Assembly (NCBI GenBank): GCA_027066595.1
Contig: JAMONG010000232.1
Coordinates: 1-7,645, forward strand
Direction of reading: 5' to 3'
From: Sulfurovum sp.
GTDB lineage: Bacteria > Campylobacterota > Campylobacteria > Campylobacterales > Sulfurovaceae
DNA: 7,645 nt
Both the position numbers and the translations under genes were made by a program. Positions 1-6,314 of the stretch are shown piece after piece; position 1 is the stretch's first letter; the number at the start of each line of letters is the position of its first letter. The notes under the pieces were generated by a model. The model searched no databases, was not told the origin of the DNA, and was given only the letters and a program-made list of their open reading frames with translations.

Positions 1-581
1 GTGTTAGTCTTGTAGATGTAGCCTATGTCGTTGCTTGCTTCTACTTCATAGAGTCCGTTGGCAGTGGCTAGGTTGATGTAGTTACTTGTGGGTGATTGTG
101 TGATAGTGGTAGTGTAGGTGATGCCTTCATCTTCATACTGTGCCGTAGTAGAGGTAGAGCCATCTGGGTTGGTGTGGGTAGATTTGACAGACAGTGTATA
201 GTCTTCTCCCTCTATGTTGGGGAGAGTAAGTGTGTCACCTGTTTCAAGTGTTGAGATGTTTTGGGTGATGCGTATCGCTCCAAGGGGTGTGATGTTTTTA
301 CGAGGAGCAGTGTTTAGTTTTGCTTCGTCTAATGAGAGGGACTCATAAAGTATGCTCTCCTCAAGGCTCTCTTGTTTTACAGAAGATTGTGCCTCTGTTG
401 TGGGTTTGATGGTTGTTTTTTTCTGTGTTTCTTGCGTGACATGTGTACTTTTTTTGATGTTTGAAGCATCTAAGTTTGCGAGTGTATTGGCTTGTACAGT
501 ATGTGAAGTTTTGTTTTTAAAACTCCACACACCTACACCTACTATGATGAAAAAAAGTAGGGCAAGAAGGTATTTATACAT
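1..581 (-). CDS. Membrane-anchored Ser/Thr-rich surface protein, partial; possible N-terminal part of a metalloprotease
   Basis: The minus-strand frame is open from an ATG at 579-581 to the window edge: 193 full codons with no stop, so the C-terminal part is missing. Residues 4-20 form one hydrophobic segment followed by Lys residues, giving a signal anchor or uncleaved signal. Residues 22-95 are polar, rich in Thr, Ser, Lys and Gln, and look like a disordered linker. Residues about 98-193 form a beta-type domain with a repeated pattern of Thr-rich strands and the elements LPNIEGEDYTL, NPDGSTST and ATANGLYEVE. That pattern resembles, from memory, the propeptide domain that precedes reprolysin/M72-like catalytic domains; this is inference. 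The ATG lies 3 bases after the stop of the upstream metalloprotease gene, with a weak ribosome site inside that gene, so the two are probably one transcript. It could instead be an adhesin or other surface protein. Confidence 0.8.
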   Translation of the reverse strand, partial: MYKYLLALLFFIIVGVGVWSFKNKTSHTVQANTLANLDASNIKKSTHVTQETQKKTTIKPTTEAQSSVKQESLEESILYESLSLDEAKLNTAPRKNITPLGAIRITQNISTLETGDTLTLPNIEGEDYTLSVKSTHTNPDGSTSTTAQYEDEGITYTTTITQSPTSNYINLATANGLYEVEASNDIGYIYKTN

Positions 582-584
582 AAT

Positions 585-1349
585 TTAATAGAGCCTAGCA
601 ATCTGTGGAGCGATGAGTTCAAGTACCTTAGTAGCGTGAGCCTCTCCACTTTGACCTATGGGGATACCACAAGGGTAACCAGGCAGACATTCATACTCAG
701 GAGAGGAAAACTTGGCAATTTGATTGTTCGTTTCAAAGTTGTGTGCATATGCCATGATAGTAGCAAATTGTCTATCTACCCCATGTCCTAAACCGTAAGA
801 GAAAGGGGTAGGATTTGCTCCGTCTTGTCTATGTGAGTGTAAAAGCCCCATGTTATGACCAAGCTCATGTGCAGTACTATCAGCAGGACAATTGATGGCT
901 ACTTGGGCATACATCGCCTCTATGAAGTGTGCAGGTTCAGCATAAGAGTTTGCAACATAGGCTGTACCACATAGACCAAACTCACCATTTGGATTGACTT
1001 GATAAAGTAGTACTGTATCGGCTTTAGTCTCCGCTCTTAAGGCTCTAACTGAAGCAGAACTAGCCATCTCTTCAAGTGCTGGGTAAGCTTGTGCATCAAA
1101 AGGGGCTATGTGTTTTACATTGAGAGTAATGTTGACTCCACTGTCTCTGTAAACATTGTTACTCACAGCAAAAAGATGGTAGATACGTGCAGAGACATCG
1201 CTGTATGATGATGCAACTTGCTGGTCATAGAGTACCAGTACATCAATGGAAGCAGAAGTATTTTTTGAACTACTGTCTGAACTACCTCCACAACCCATAA
1301 GTAATAGTAAGCCAAATGACGAGACTATGAGACGTTGTATGATATGCAT
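585..1349 (-). CDS. Secreted lipoprotein zinc metalloprotease (metzincin, reprolysin/M72-like)
   Basis: This 254-residue protein starts with a lipoprotein signal peptide: a hydrophobic run at 8-18 ending in LLMGC with the lipidated Cys at 20, then a Gly/Ser linker at 21-34. The catalytic domain starts at once with IDVLVLYDQQV (35-45), typical of the first strand of reprolysin-like domains. The zinc site HELGHNMGLLH (161-171) fits HExxHxxGxxH, with His161, His165 and His171 as ligands and Glu162 as the general base. The metzincin Met-turn is TIMAY (197-201). Cys127, 154, 221 and 227 could form two disulfides outside the cytoplasm. It should act on proteins at the cell envelope; the substrate is unknown. 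No prodomain is present, which is unusual for the group. The start is supported by TAAGGA at 1358-1363 on the minus strand, 8 bases upstream. Assignment to M12B or M72 is not settled; the metzincin call is firm. Confidence 0.9.
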   Translation of the reverse strand: MHIIQRLIVSSFGLLLLMGCGGSSDSSSKNTSASIDVLVLYDQQVASSYSDVSARIYHLFAVSNNVYRDSGVNITLNVKHIAPFDAQAYPALEEMASSASVRALRAETKADTVLLYQVNPNGEFGLCGTAYVANSYAEPAHFIEAMYAQVAINCPADSTAHELGHNMGLLHSHRQDGANPTPFSYGLGHGVDRQFATIMAYAHNFETNNQIAKFSSPEYECLPGYPCGIPIGQSGEAHATKVLELIAPQIARLY

Positions 1350-1393
1350 TGTTATATTCCTTAGGTACTGAATCTAAATGATAAAAGGTCTAT

Positions 1394-1399
1394 ATTATA
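1394..1399 (-). promoter_or_regulatory. Probable sigma-70 -10 box for the metalloprotease gene
   Basis: The minus strand carries a perfect TATAAT, preceded by GGGT, 45 bases upstream of the metalloprotease start. It lies in the 72-base spacer after the channel gene. No good -35 hexamer is visible, which is common for Campylobacterota promoters. It suggests the protease and the following surface gene can be transcribed separately from the channel gene. Confidence 0.5.
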
Positions 1400-1421
1400 A
1401 CCCAAATATGTTACTACTATA

Positions 1422-2603
1422 TTAAATAGACTCTTTTTTATGCTCTTCAATATAGATAGATTGAGAAGGAAAAGCAAAACTTGAGCCGTTATCTTCCACG
1501 ATTTCCATAATCTTAAAGTGGACATCTTCACGAACATCTAAGTACTTTCCCCAGTTTGCTGTAGAGGTAAAGGTATAGATAAATACGTTAAGAGCAGAGT
1601 CTCCAAACGATTCAAAATTGACTAAAAGTGTCTCTTTTTGGGCGATATGTTCGTGGCTGTGGAGCATATATTTTATCTCTTCGACTATCTTGTGCATCTG
1701 TTGGCTCGATGTGTCATAAGTAAGCCCTATACGCATCTTGATACGCCTAACCCCACGCCGTGAAAAGTTCTCTATGGGGTTGTTCGCCACGATTTGGTTA
1801 GGTACAGTGATGAGTGACTTTCCAAAAGAGCGTATCTTCGTTGTACGCATACCGATGTCTTCTACAGTACCCTCTACGCCGTTTACTTTTATCCACTCTC
1901 CTATACGGATGGATTTGTCTGCTAGGAGTGAAAAAGAGCCAAAGAGGTTAGAAGCCGCATCTTTAGCAGCCAAAGCAAAGGCAAGTCCACCGATACCTAA
2001 AGAGGCGACAAGTGCAGTAACATTGATGCCCCATACTTGAAGCATTGCCCCAAGTCCTACACCAGAGATAAGGATTTTTAAAATGGTAAGCATAAAGTTT
2101 CCTACCTCTTTAGACAAATCAGAAGAAAACCTCCCTGCAAACTTGTGTGCCAAACTTCTAAGTGCTTCTGCTATGGAGAGTATCGCCCAGAAGATATCGT
2201 AGACGATGAGGGTATTTAAGATATTTTTAATGACCATGTTTTCTTTAAAAATAATGAGAAAAAAGAGGTGAATCCCCACAAGCACAAAGGCAAAACGTAT
2301 AGGGGCTTTGAGTGCAGAGATGATGCGGTCATCATAGTAGTTGTCGGTGAGTTTAGTAAGCTGTTGAAGCCCAACCATTATGACAGAGGTAAAGAGTTTA
2401 CGAAATCCCAAAATAAGTAAAAAAACCAAAATAGCAGCAATCCACTGTGCCAATGGTACATCTAAAATACTTGTGGCAAAAAAGTTTCCATAAGAGGAGT
2501 TATAGATGGGTGTTAGCAGGTCTTGTGCCAAGTGGTTTAAGTCCATATCTAAACCATCTATGACATTGATGGTTTTCGTTGCATTACTCTCTGAAGTTGG
2601 CAT
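1422..2603 (-). CDS. MscS-family mechanosensitive ion channel
   Basis: This 393-residue inner-membrane protein should open on membrane tension and release solutes during hypo-osmotic shock. Hydrophobic segments lie at about 52-74, 102-120, 125-147, 167-187 and 192-213, so it has two more helices than the three-helix E. coli MscS. The pore helix and start of the beta domain form the family signature: the Gly/Ala-rich VASLGIGGLAFALAAKDAAS (199-218), then NLFGSFSLLADKSIRIGEWI (219-238). The beta domain follows with GVEGTVEDIGMRTTKIRSF (242-260) and VPNQIVANNPIENFSRR (267-283). The C-terminal alpha/beta domain runs to about 385. The start is supported by TAAGGA on the minus strand (2613-2618), 9 bases before the ATG, and by a TATAAT upstream. 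The size suggests a mid-length MscS homologue; the exact subfamily and gating behaviour cannot be read from sequence. Confidence 0.95.
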   Translation of the reverse strand: MPTSESNATKTINVIDGLDMDLNHLAQDLLTPIYNSSYGNFFATSILDVPLAQWIAAILVFLLILGFRKLFTSVIMVGLQQLTKLTDNYYDDRIISALKAPIRFAFVLVGIHLFFLIIFKENMVIKNILNTLIVYDIFWAILSIAEALRSLAHKFAGRFSSDLSKEVGNFMLTILKILISGVGLGAMLQVWGINVTALVASLGIGGLAFALAAKDAASNLFGSFSLLADKSIRIGEWIKVNGVEGTVEDIGMRTTKIRSFGKSLITVPNQIVANNPIENFSRRGVRRIKMRIGLTYDTSSQQMHKIVEEIKYMLHSHEHIAQKETLLVNFESFGDSALNVFIYTFTSTANWGKYLDVREDVHFKIMEIVEDNGSSFAFPSQSIYIEEHKKESI

Positions 2604-2633
2604 GTGTTAAAATCCTTACGATTTGTTTACGCA

Positions 2634-2639
2634 ATTATA
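2634..2639 (-). promoter_or_regulatory. Probable -10 box for the MscS-type channel gene
   Basis: The minus strand reads ACTATAATTGC here, a perfect TATAAT 30 bases upstream of the channel ATG. This would give a leader of about 24 bases that contains the TAAGGA ribosome site. No convincing -35 is seen. It overlaps the candidate -10 of the divergent gene. Confidence 0.55.
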
Positions 2640-2641
2640 GT
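2636..2641 (+). promoter_or_regulatory. Candidate -10 box for the DUF3108 gene
   Basis: TATAGT on the plus strand is one base from the consensus and sits 29 bases before the ATG at 2671. TAAAAT at 2641-2646 is an alternative of similar quality. Either lies in the 67-base spacer between divergent genes, so a promoter on this strand is expected here. The exact hexamer is uncertain. Confidence 0.4.
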
Positions 2642-2659
2642 AAAATTTGTGTTTAATAT

Positions 2660-2664
2660 AAGGA
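2660..2664 (+). promoter_or_regulatory. Ribosome binding site that decides the DUF3108 gene start
   Basis: AAGGA lies 6 bases before the ATG at 2671 but only 3 bases before the in-frame TTG at 2668. The normal spacing favours the ATG, so the protein is called from 2671. Confidence 0.7.
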
Positions 2665-2670
2665 TTTTTG

Positions 2671-3417
2671 ATGCTAAAAAACATTTTTTTCTCATTTATA
2701 ATACTGTTTACACTCTCTTTAACACTTGAAGCGAAGTCAATAGAGGCAAAATTTGATGTAAGCTATGGCATTTTAGGCAAGATAGGCACAGCAAATGCAC
2801 TGCTTGAAAAAGAGAAAAATAGCTATAAAATAAATATAGATTTGGTAGCAACAGGCTTGGCAAAATATGTAAGCCGTGGACGCAAAGAACAACACATCTC
2901 TACAGGGCATATGGAGCAAGGTTTGATGGTAAGTGATGTCTATCAAGTCATTAAATCGTATGGCAATACTAAGATGCAAAAAGAGTACCATATAGACCAT
3001 ACAAAAAAGCAGGTAAGAAAAATATATAAGAAATTTAAAAAGGGTAAGCTCGTTGCAAAGGAAGATACTATCTTAGACTTCTATAGCAAAGATGACCTCC
3101 TCACTCTCTATTTTAACTTAGACAGAGCCATAGCAGATAAGAGAAGTGCAAAAACCTACACCTTTAAAGCCATAGGAGCAGAGAACCAAAAAGGAAAAGT
3201 CACGGTTATTATTCCCAAGGAAAAACAGAGACATAAGTATATAGAAGTTTTAGGAAAAGATGTCGCATGGTATGCTACAGCGATTATCCATCAGAAGATA
3301 TTTTCAAGTAAAGAGGGTAGGCTTATGTTGGGTGTAGATGAAGATGGCATTACCAATCAAGCCGTCTTAAAAGATGTCATCTTTTTTGGAGATATACGAG
3401 CGAAGCGTGTGGACTGA
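2671..3417 (+). CDS. Secreted DUF3108-family protein
   Basis: This 248-residue protein has a signal peptide (Lys3, hydrophobic 5-19, likely cut after LEA at 19-21), so it should be periplasmic or outer-membrane associated. The mature part matches the DUF3108 pattern as I remember it: FDVSYGILGKIGTA near the N-terminus, a VATGLAKYVSRGRKEQHIS stretch, the sequence YHIDHTKKQVRKIYKKFKKG, and FYSKDDLLTLYFNL. The centre is very rich in Lys. The family has no established activity, and I give none. It is predicted to be mostly beta. It is transcribed away from the channel gene, and the 57-base spacer to the transporter gene shows no clear terminator, so the two may be cotranscribed. The start is ATG 2671 rather than TTG 2668 because of the AAGGA spacing. 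Confidence 0.85.
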   Translation: MLKNIFFSFIILFTLSLTLEAKSIEAKFDVSYGILGKIGTANALLEKEKNSYKINIDLVATGLAKYVSRGRKEQHISTGHMEQGLMVSDVYQVIKSYGNTKMQKEYHIDHTKKQVRKIYKKFKKGKLVAKEDTILDFYSKDDLLTLYFNLDRAIADKRSAKTYTFKAIGAENQKGKVTVIIPKEKQRHKYIEVLGKDVAWYATAIIHQKIFSSKEGRLMLGVDEDGITNQAVLKDVIFFGDIRAKRVD

Positions 3418-3474
3418 CTTTAAATATGCTACACTTCGGCTCTATTTTAGAAAATCAATAACGAAAAGTGAAGA

Positions 3475-4377
3475 ATGAAACACTATATAAAAAACATGGA
3501 CAGAGGCATCCTTTTTATGCTTCTAGCCTCACTCTCTTTTGCGTTTATGGGAGGTTTTGCAAAGGTCGTTAGCCAAACACTTCCCCCTGTAGAAGTGACC
3601 TTTTTTAGAAATATCTTTGGGGTAGTATTGGTAGGTTTGTCCATTTGGAAAGTACCACTCAAACAGACAGGTGGCAAGTTTTGGTTACTCATCTTTAGAG
3701 GTTCTATGGGGTTTGCTGCACTTTTAGCCTACTTTTACATCATGGCATATATCCCTTTAGGTGAAGCAGTAACCTATAACAAAACTTCTCCTATCTTTGT
3801 GGCTATCTTTGCCTATTTGTTTTTAGGTGAAAAGTTACATAAAAGTGCCTTGCTTGCTATCGTCATTGGGTTTGGTGGTATTGTGTTAGTTGCACAACCT
3901 GAAGGTGGCAATTTTGATAAGTATGACCTTCTAGGTATCTTTTCAGGTATAGGGGCAGCTCTAGCATACACGTCTATACGTGAACTTAGAAAGTACTATG
4001 ACACACGTGCCATTGTGATGTCGTTTATGGGTGTGGGTACAGTAGCACCATTGTTTTTAATGCTCATCACTCCATATGTCACAGTCTCAGAAAATTTTGA
4101 CTGGATGTTTGCCACATTTATCATGCCCCAAGGGGTTGAGTGGGGTTATGTGACTGCCGTGGGGATTTTTGCTACGATGTCACAACTACTGATGACCAAA
4201 GCCTATGAACTTACCAAAGCAGGTATCGTTGGTACGATAAGTTACAGTAACATTGTCTTTGCAGTAGTGATTGGGGTGATGTTAGGTGACCCAATTCCTG
4301 ATATTTGGACAACTTTGGGTATAATCTTAGTCATAATGTCAGGGCTACTTGTGGCTCTACCAAAAGGTAATCGATGA
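3475..4377 (+). CDS. EamA-family (drug/metabolite transporter superfamily) permease
   Basis: This 300-residue inner-membrane protein has about ten hydrophobic helices (roughly 10-30, 40-60, 69-90, 98-117, 123-141, 150-167, 178-200, 222-240, 252-270, 278-296), arranged as two EamA repeats (about 11-141 and 152-296). The first repeat shows the usual YNKTSPIFVAIFAYLFLGEK motif (101-120), where the Glu follows helix 4. Family members export or import small metabolites; the substrate cannot be read from sequence. Its last four bases overlap the kdsA start, so it is translationally coupled to Kdo synthesis. That makes an envelope-related or sugar-phosphate substrate worth testing, while the nearby ribH makes a flavin less likely but possible. 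The ribosome site is weak (GTGAAGA directly before the ATG). An internal ATG at 3496 has no better site. Confidence 0.9.
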   Translation: MKHYIKNMDRGILFMLLASLSFAFMGGFAKVVSQTLPPVEVTFFRNIFGVVLVGLSIWKVPLKQTGGKFWLLIFRGSMGFAALLAYFYIMAYIPLGEAVTYNKTSPIFVAIFAYLFLGEKLHKSALLAIVIGFGGIVLVAQPEGGNFDKYDLLGIFSGIGAALAYTSIRELRKYYDTRAIVMSFMGVGTVAPLFLMLITPYVTVSENFDWMFATFIMPQGVEWGYVTAVGIFATMSQLLMTKAYELTKAGIVGTISYSNIVFAVVIGVMLGDPIPDIWTTLGIILVIMSGLLVALPKGNR

Positions 4378-5174
4378 TTTTAATAGCAGGTCCTTGTGTC
4401 CTAGAGAGTCGTGACGCAGTAATGCGTATCGCAGAGTCACTTAGCACGTATCATGAAGACTGTACAAAAGAGTTTTACTTTAAAGCGAGTTTTGACAAGG
4501 CAAACCGTACCTCTTTAGATTCATTTAGAGGTCCAGGTTTGGAAGAAGGTCTTAAGATGCTTCAAGAGGTCAAAGAGCAGTTTGGGTACCAAATCTTAAC
4601 TGACGTACATGACTACACACAGCCAAAAAGTGTGGCTGAGGTAGCAGATGTTCTTCAAATACCTGCTTTTTTATGTCGTCAGACAGACCTGCTTGTAGCA
4701 GCTGCAAAAACATCAGCGGTGGTAAACATCAAAAAAGGGCAGTTTTTAGCCCCTGCTGCGATGGAGCACTCTGTAAAGAAAGTGCTTAAAACCAGAGGTT
4801 TTGAGGGTGATGCCACTTATGAAAATGCTCAAAAGTATAAGGTTTGGCTTACAGAACGAGGAAGCAGTTTTGGCTATGGTAACTTAGTGGTAGATATGCG
4901 AGGGTTAAAAACCATGCGTGAGTTTGCTCCTGTGATTTTTGATGCGACACACTCTGTACAACAGCCTGCAAGCGGTGGAGCTACAAGTGGTGGAGACTCT
5001 GAGTTAGTACCGTATCTTTCACGAGCAGCGGCAGCTGTAGGGGTAGATGGTTTCTTTTTTGAAACGCACTTTGACCCCTCTGTAGCATTAAGTGACGGTC
5101 CAAATATGATAGAGCTAAATAAACTCAATAGTCTCATGAAACAGATAGAAGCAATACAAAGCATAGTAGAATAA
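4374..5174 (+). CDS. kdsA: 3-deoxy-8-phosphooctulonate synthase (Kdo-8-P synthase), metal-dependent class
   Basis: This cytoplasmic enzyme condenses phosphoenolpyruvate with D-arabinose 5-phosphate to give Kdo-8-phosphate and phosphate, the committed step to the Kdo of LPS. The 266-residue length is typical for this family. It carries the whole set of family motifs: AGPCVLES (5-12), FKASFDKANRTS (36-47), LTDVHD (75-80), IPAFLCRQTDLL (96-107), NIKKGQFLAP (118-127), ERGSSFGYGNLVVDMR (161-176) and FDATHSVQQP (189-198). The four metal ligands known from the Aquifex enzyme are present as Cys8, His193, Glu230 and Asp241. In the E. coli metal-independent enzyme the Cys position is Asn. The start overlaps the transporter stop as ATGA. 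ribH and nusB follow in the same order as in H. pylori and C. jejuni. Confidence 0.98.
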   Translation: MILIAGPCVLESRDAVMRIAESLSTYHEDCTKEFYFKASFDKANRTSLDSFRGPGLEEGLKMLQEVKEQFGYQILTDVHDYTQPKSVAEVADVLQIPAFLCRQTDLLVAAAKTSAVVNIKKGQFLAPAAMEHSVKKVLKTRGFEGDATYENAQKYKVWLTERGSSFGYGNLVVDMRGLKTMREFAPVIFDATHSVQQPASGGATSGGDSELVPYLSRAAAAVGVDGFFFETHFDPSVALSDGPNMIELNKLNSLMKQIEAIQSIVE

Positions 5175-5185
5175 CAATAATGTTA

Positions 5186-5271
5186 TCACACAAATGTGTT
5201 TTTCGCTAAATGCAAACGCAAGCGTCCTCTTTGAGGATAGAGTGCATTTACCAAAAAACACATTTCTGTGA
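5186..5271. repeat. Long nested inverted repeat with branched loop in the kdsA-ribH spacer
   Basis: Arms 5186-5214 and 5243-5271 are 29 bases each and pair at 26 positions. The outer block is TCACA/TGTGA, then a C-C mismatch, then 12 perfect pairs (AAATGTGTTTTT with AAAAACACATTT, 5192-5203 and 5254-5265). A short imperfect patch follows (CGC against CCA), then 8 perfect pairs (TAAATGCA with TGCATTTA, 5207-5214 and 5243-5250). The 28-base loop holds two small hairpins: ACGC/GCGT (5216-5225) and TCCTC-TTT-GAGGA (5225-5237). The fold is therefore cloverleaf-like. It ends 27 bases before the ribH start. It has no T-run after the 3' arm on the plus strand, so it is not a standard intrinsic terminator. 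It could be an RNA leader structure, a processing site or a small palindromic element. The pairing is seen; the role is unknown. Confidence 0.8.
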
Positions 5272-5298
5272 ATTTAATAAAAATATCTAAGGAAAAAC

Positions 5299-5766
5299 AT
5301 GAAAACAGTAGAAGGTAACTTACAAGTTAACAAAAGCAAAAAAGTAGCGATTATAAATGGGAGATTTAATCACTTTATCACAGATAGACTTGTAGAAGGT
5401 GCACAAGATGTGTATGCAAGACATGGTGGGAATGTAGAAGATTTAGACCTTATTTTAGTACCAGGAGCATTTGAAATCCCTTTTGCACTAGACAAAGCGT
5501 TGGCATCTGGTAAATATGATGCAGTATGTTGTTTGGGTGCAGTAATTCGTGGGGCGACGCCTCATTTTGACTACATCTCTGCTGAGGCAACGAAGGGTGT
5601 AGCGACAGTAGGACTAAAACATGGAAGAGCAGTAACCTTTGGTGTATTGACTGTAGATAGCATCGAACAAGCGATAGAACGTGCAGGAACAAAAGCAGGA
5701 AACAAAGGTGGCGAAGCAATGGCTGGACTTATTGAACTTATGAATCTATATGACGAGTTAGGGTAG
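5299..5766 (+). CDS. ribH: 6,7-dimethyl-8-ribityllumazine synthase
   Basis: This cytoplasmic enzyme joins 5-amino-6-ribitylamino-uracil and 3,4-dihydroxy-2-butanone 4-phosphate to give the lumazine precursor of riboflavin. It has the usual length at 155 residues. Family signatures include NGRFNHFITDRLVEGA (20-35, with the substrate-stacking Phe at 23), VPGAFEIPFA (54-63), LGAVIRGATPHFDYI (79-93, with the catalytic His at 89) and FGVLTVDSIEQAIERAG (114-130). The AGTKAGNKGG stretch (129-138) is of the kind found in enzymes that assemble into 60-subunit icosahedral shells, so capsid formation is likely but inferred. A strong AAGGA site at 5289-5293 lies 5 bases before the ATG. A 124-base spacer with a large hairpin separates it from kdsA, and nusB follows after 3 bases. 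No FMN riboswitch is visible. Confidence 0.97.
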   Translation: MKTVEGNLQVNKSKKVAIINGRFNHFITDRLVEGAQDVYARHGGNVEDLDLILVPGAFEIPFALDKALASGKYDAVCCLGAVIRGATPHFDYISAEATKGVATVGLKHGRAVTFGVLTVDSIEQAIERAGTKAGNKGGEAMAGLIELMNLYDELG

Positions 5767-5769
5767 TCG

Positions 5770-6273
5770 ATGGCAACACGTCACCAAGCACGTACTGCAG
5801 TTGTAGGCTTACTTTATGCCTATGATTTGGGTAATCAAAATATCGCTAACTTTTCTGATGAGATACTAGAAGAGGGTAAAATACGTAACAAACAAAGAGA
5901 GTTTTCAAACGCACTTTTTTCTGGTACGGTAGAAAATCTTGAAATGTTAGACAAAGAGATAGATGAACATTTAACTGACTGGGATTATGACGGCATCGGT
6001 AAAGTTGAAAAAGCTATTTTGAGACTGGGTGCATACGAGATACTTGTAGCCAAGACTGATAAAGCTATCATCATTAACGAAGCAGTGGAACTTGCTAAAA
6101 AACTTGCGGATGATAAGTCTCCTCAGTTCATAAATGGTGTCCTAGATGCTTTGGGTAAGCCAAAAGTAGAAAAGTCGAAAGAGGACACTGCTAAAGTAGA
6201 AGAACCAAAAGAAGAAGTGTCGAATGATGATAGCGAGAAAGTAGAAGACCCAAAACAAGAAGAAGAAAAGTAA
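5770..6273 (+). CDS. nusB: Transcription antitermination factor NusB with a charged C-terminal extension
   Basis: NusB binds boxA RNA with S10 (NusE) and helps RNA polymerase read through rRNA operons. Residues 1-129 form the all-helical NusB fold: ATRHQARTAVVGLLYAYDLG (2-21), then WDYDGIGKVEKAILRLGAYEI (71-91), INEAVELAKKLADDKSPQFI (102-121) and NGVLDAL (122-128), the typical family C-terminus. Residues 130-167 are an added Lys/Glu-rich tail, longer than the classical protein of about 130-140 residues. The tail contains three related units: KVEKSKE (132-138), KVEEPKE (142-148) and KVEDPKQ (157-163). It looks disordered and arose by short duplications, seen at DNA level at 6163, 6193 and 6238. 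The ATG is 3 bases after the ribH stop, so translation is probably coupled. Confidence 0.95.
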   Translation: MATRHQARTAVVGLLYAYDLGNQNIANFSDEILEEGKIRNKQREFSNALFSGTVENLEMLDKEIDEHLTDWDYDGIGKVEKAILRLGAYEILVAKTDKAIIINEAVELAKKLADDKSPQFINGVLDALGKPKVEKSKEDTAKVEEPKEEVSNDDSEKVEDPKQEEEK

Positions 6274-6314
6274 AGTATGATAAGCATTAAAATGCAATAC
6301 AAGCGAGTCACTAA

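Noticed and set aside
352..588. Plus-strand open frame of 78 codons
   Set aside because: It is antisense to the open minus-strand gene that starts at 581, which has a membrane anchor and sensible composition. The plus frame has Cys- and Val-rich, family-free sequence and no ribosome site.
1738..2040. Plus-strand open frame of 100 codons inside the channel gene
   Set aside because: It lies fully antisense to the conserved MscS pore and beta domain, and its translation resembles nothing known.
5192..5265. Intrinsic terminator after kdsA
   Set aside because: The T-run lies inside the left arm rather than after the right arm, and the bases after the stem are mixed on the plus strand.
5175..5298. 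FMN riboswitch before ribH
   Set aside because: The conserved RFN-element segments are not present. The structure is a single long stem with two small inner hairpins, not the six-helix FMN aptamer.
4874..5719. Minus-strand open frames of 96 and 89 codons opposite kdsA and ribH
   Set aside because: They are shadows of two highly conserved enzymes, without ribosome sites or recognisable domains.
6284..6295. GCATT-AA-AATGC hairpin between nusB and mqnC
   Set aside because: It has five pairs with a two-base loop and no T-run, so it is too weak to call a terminator.
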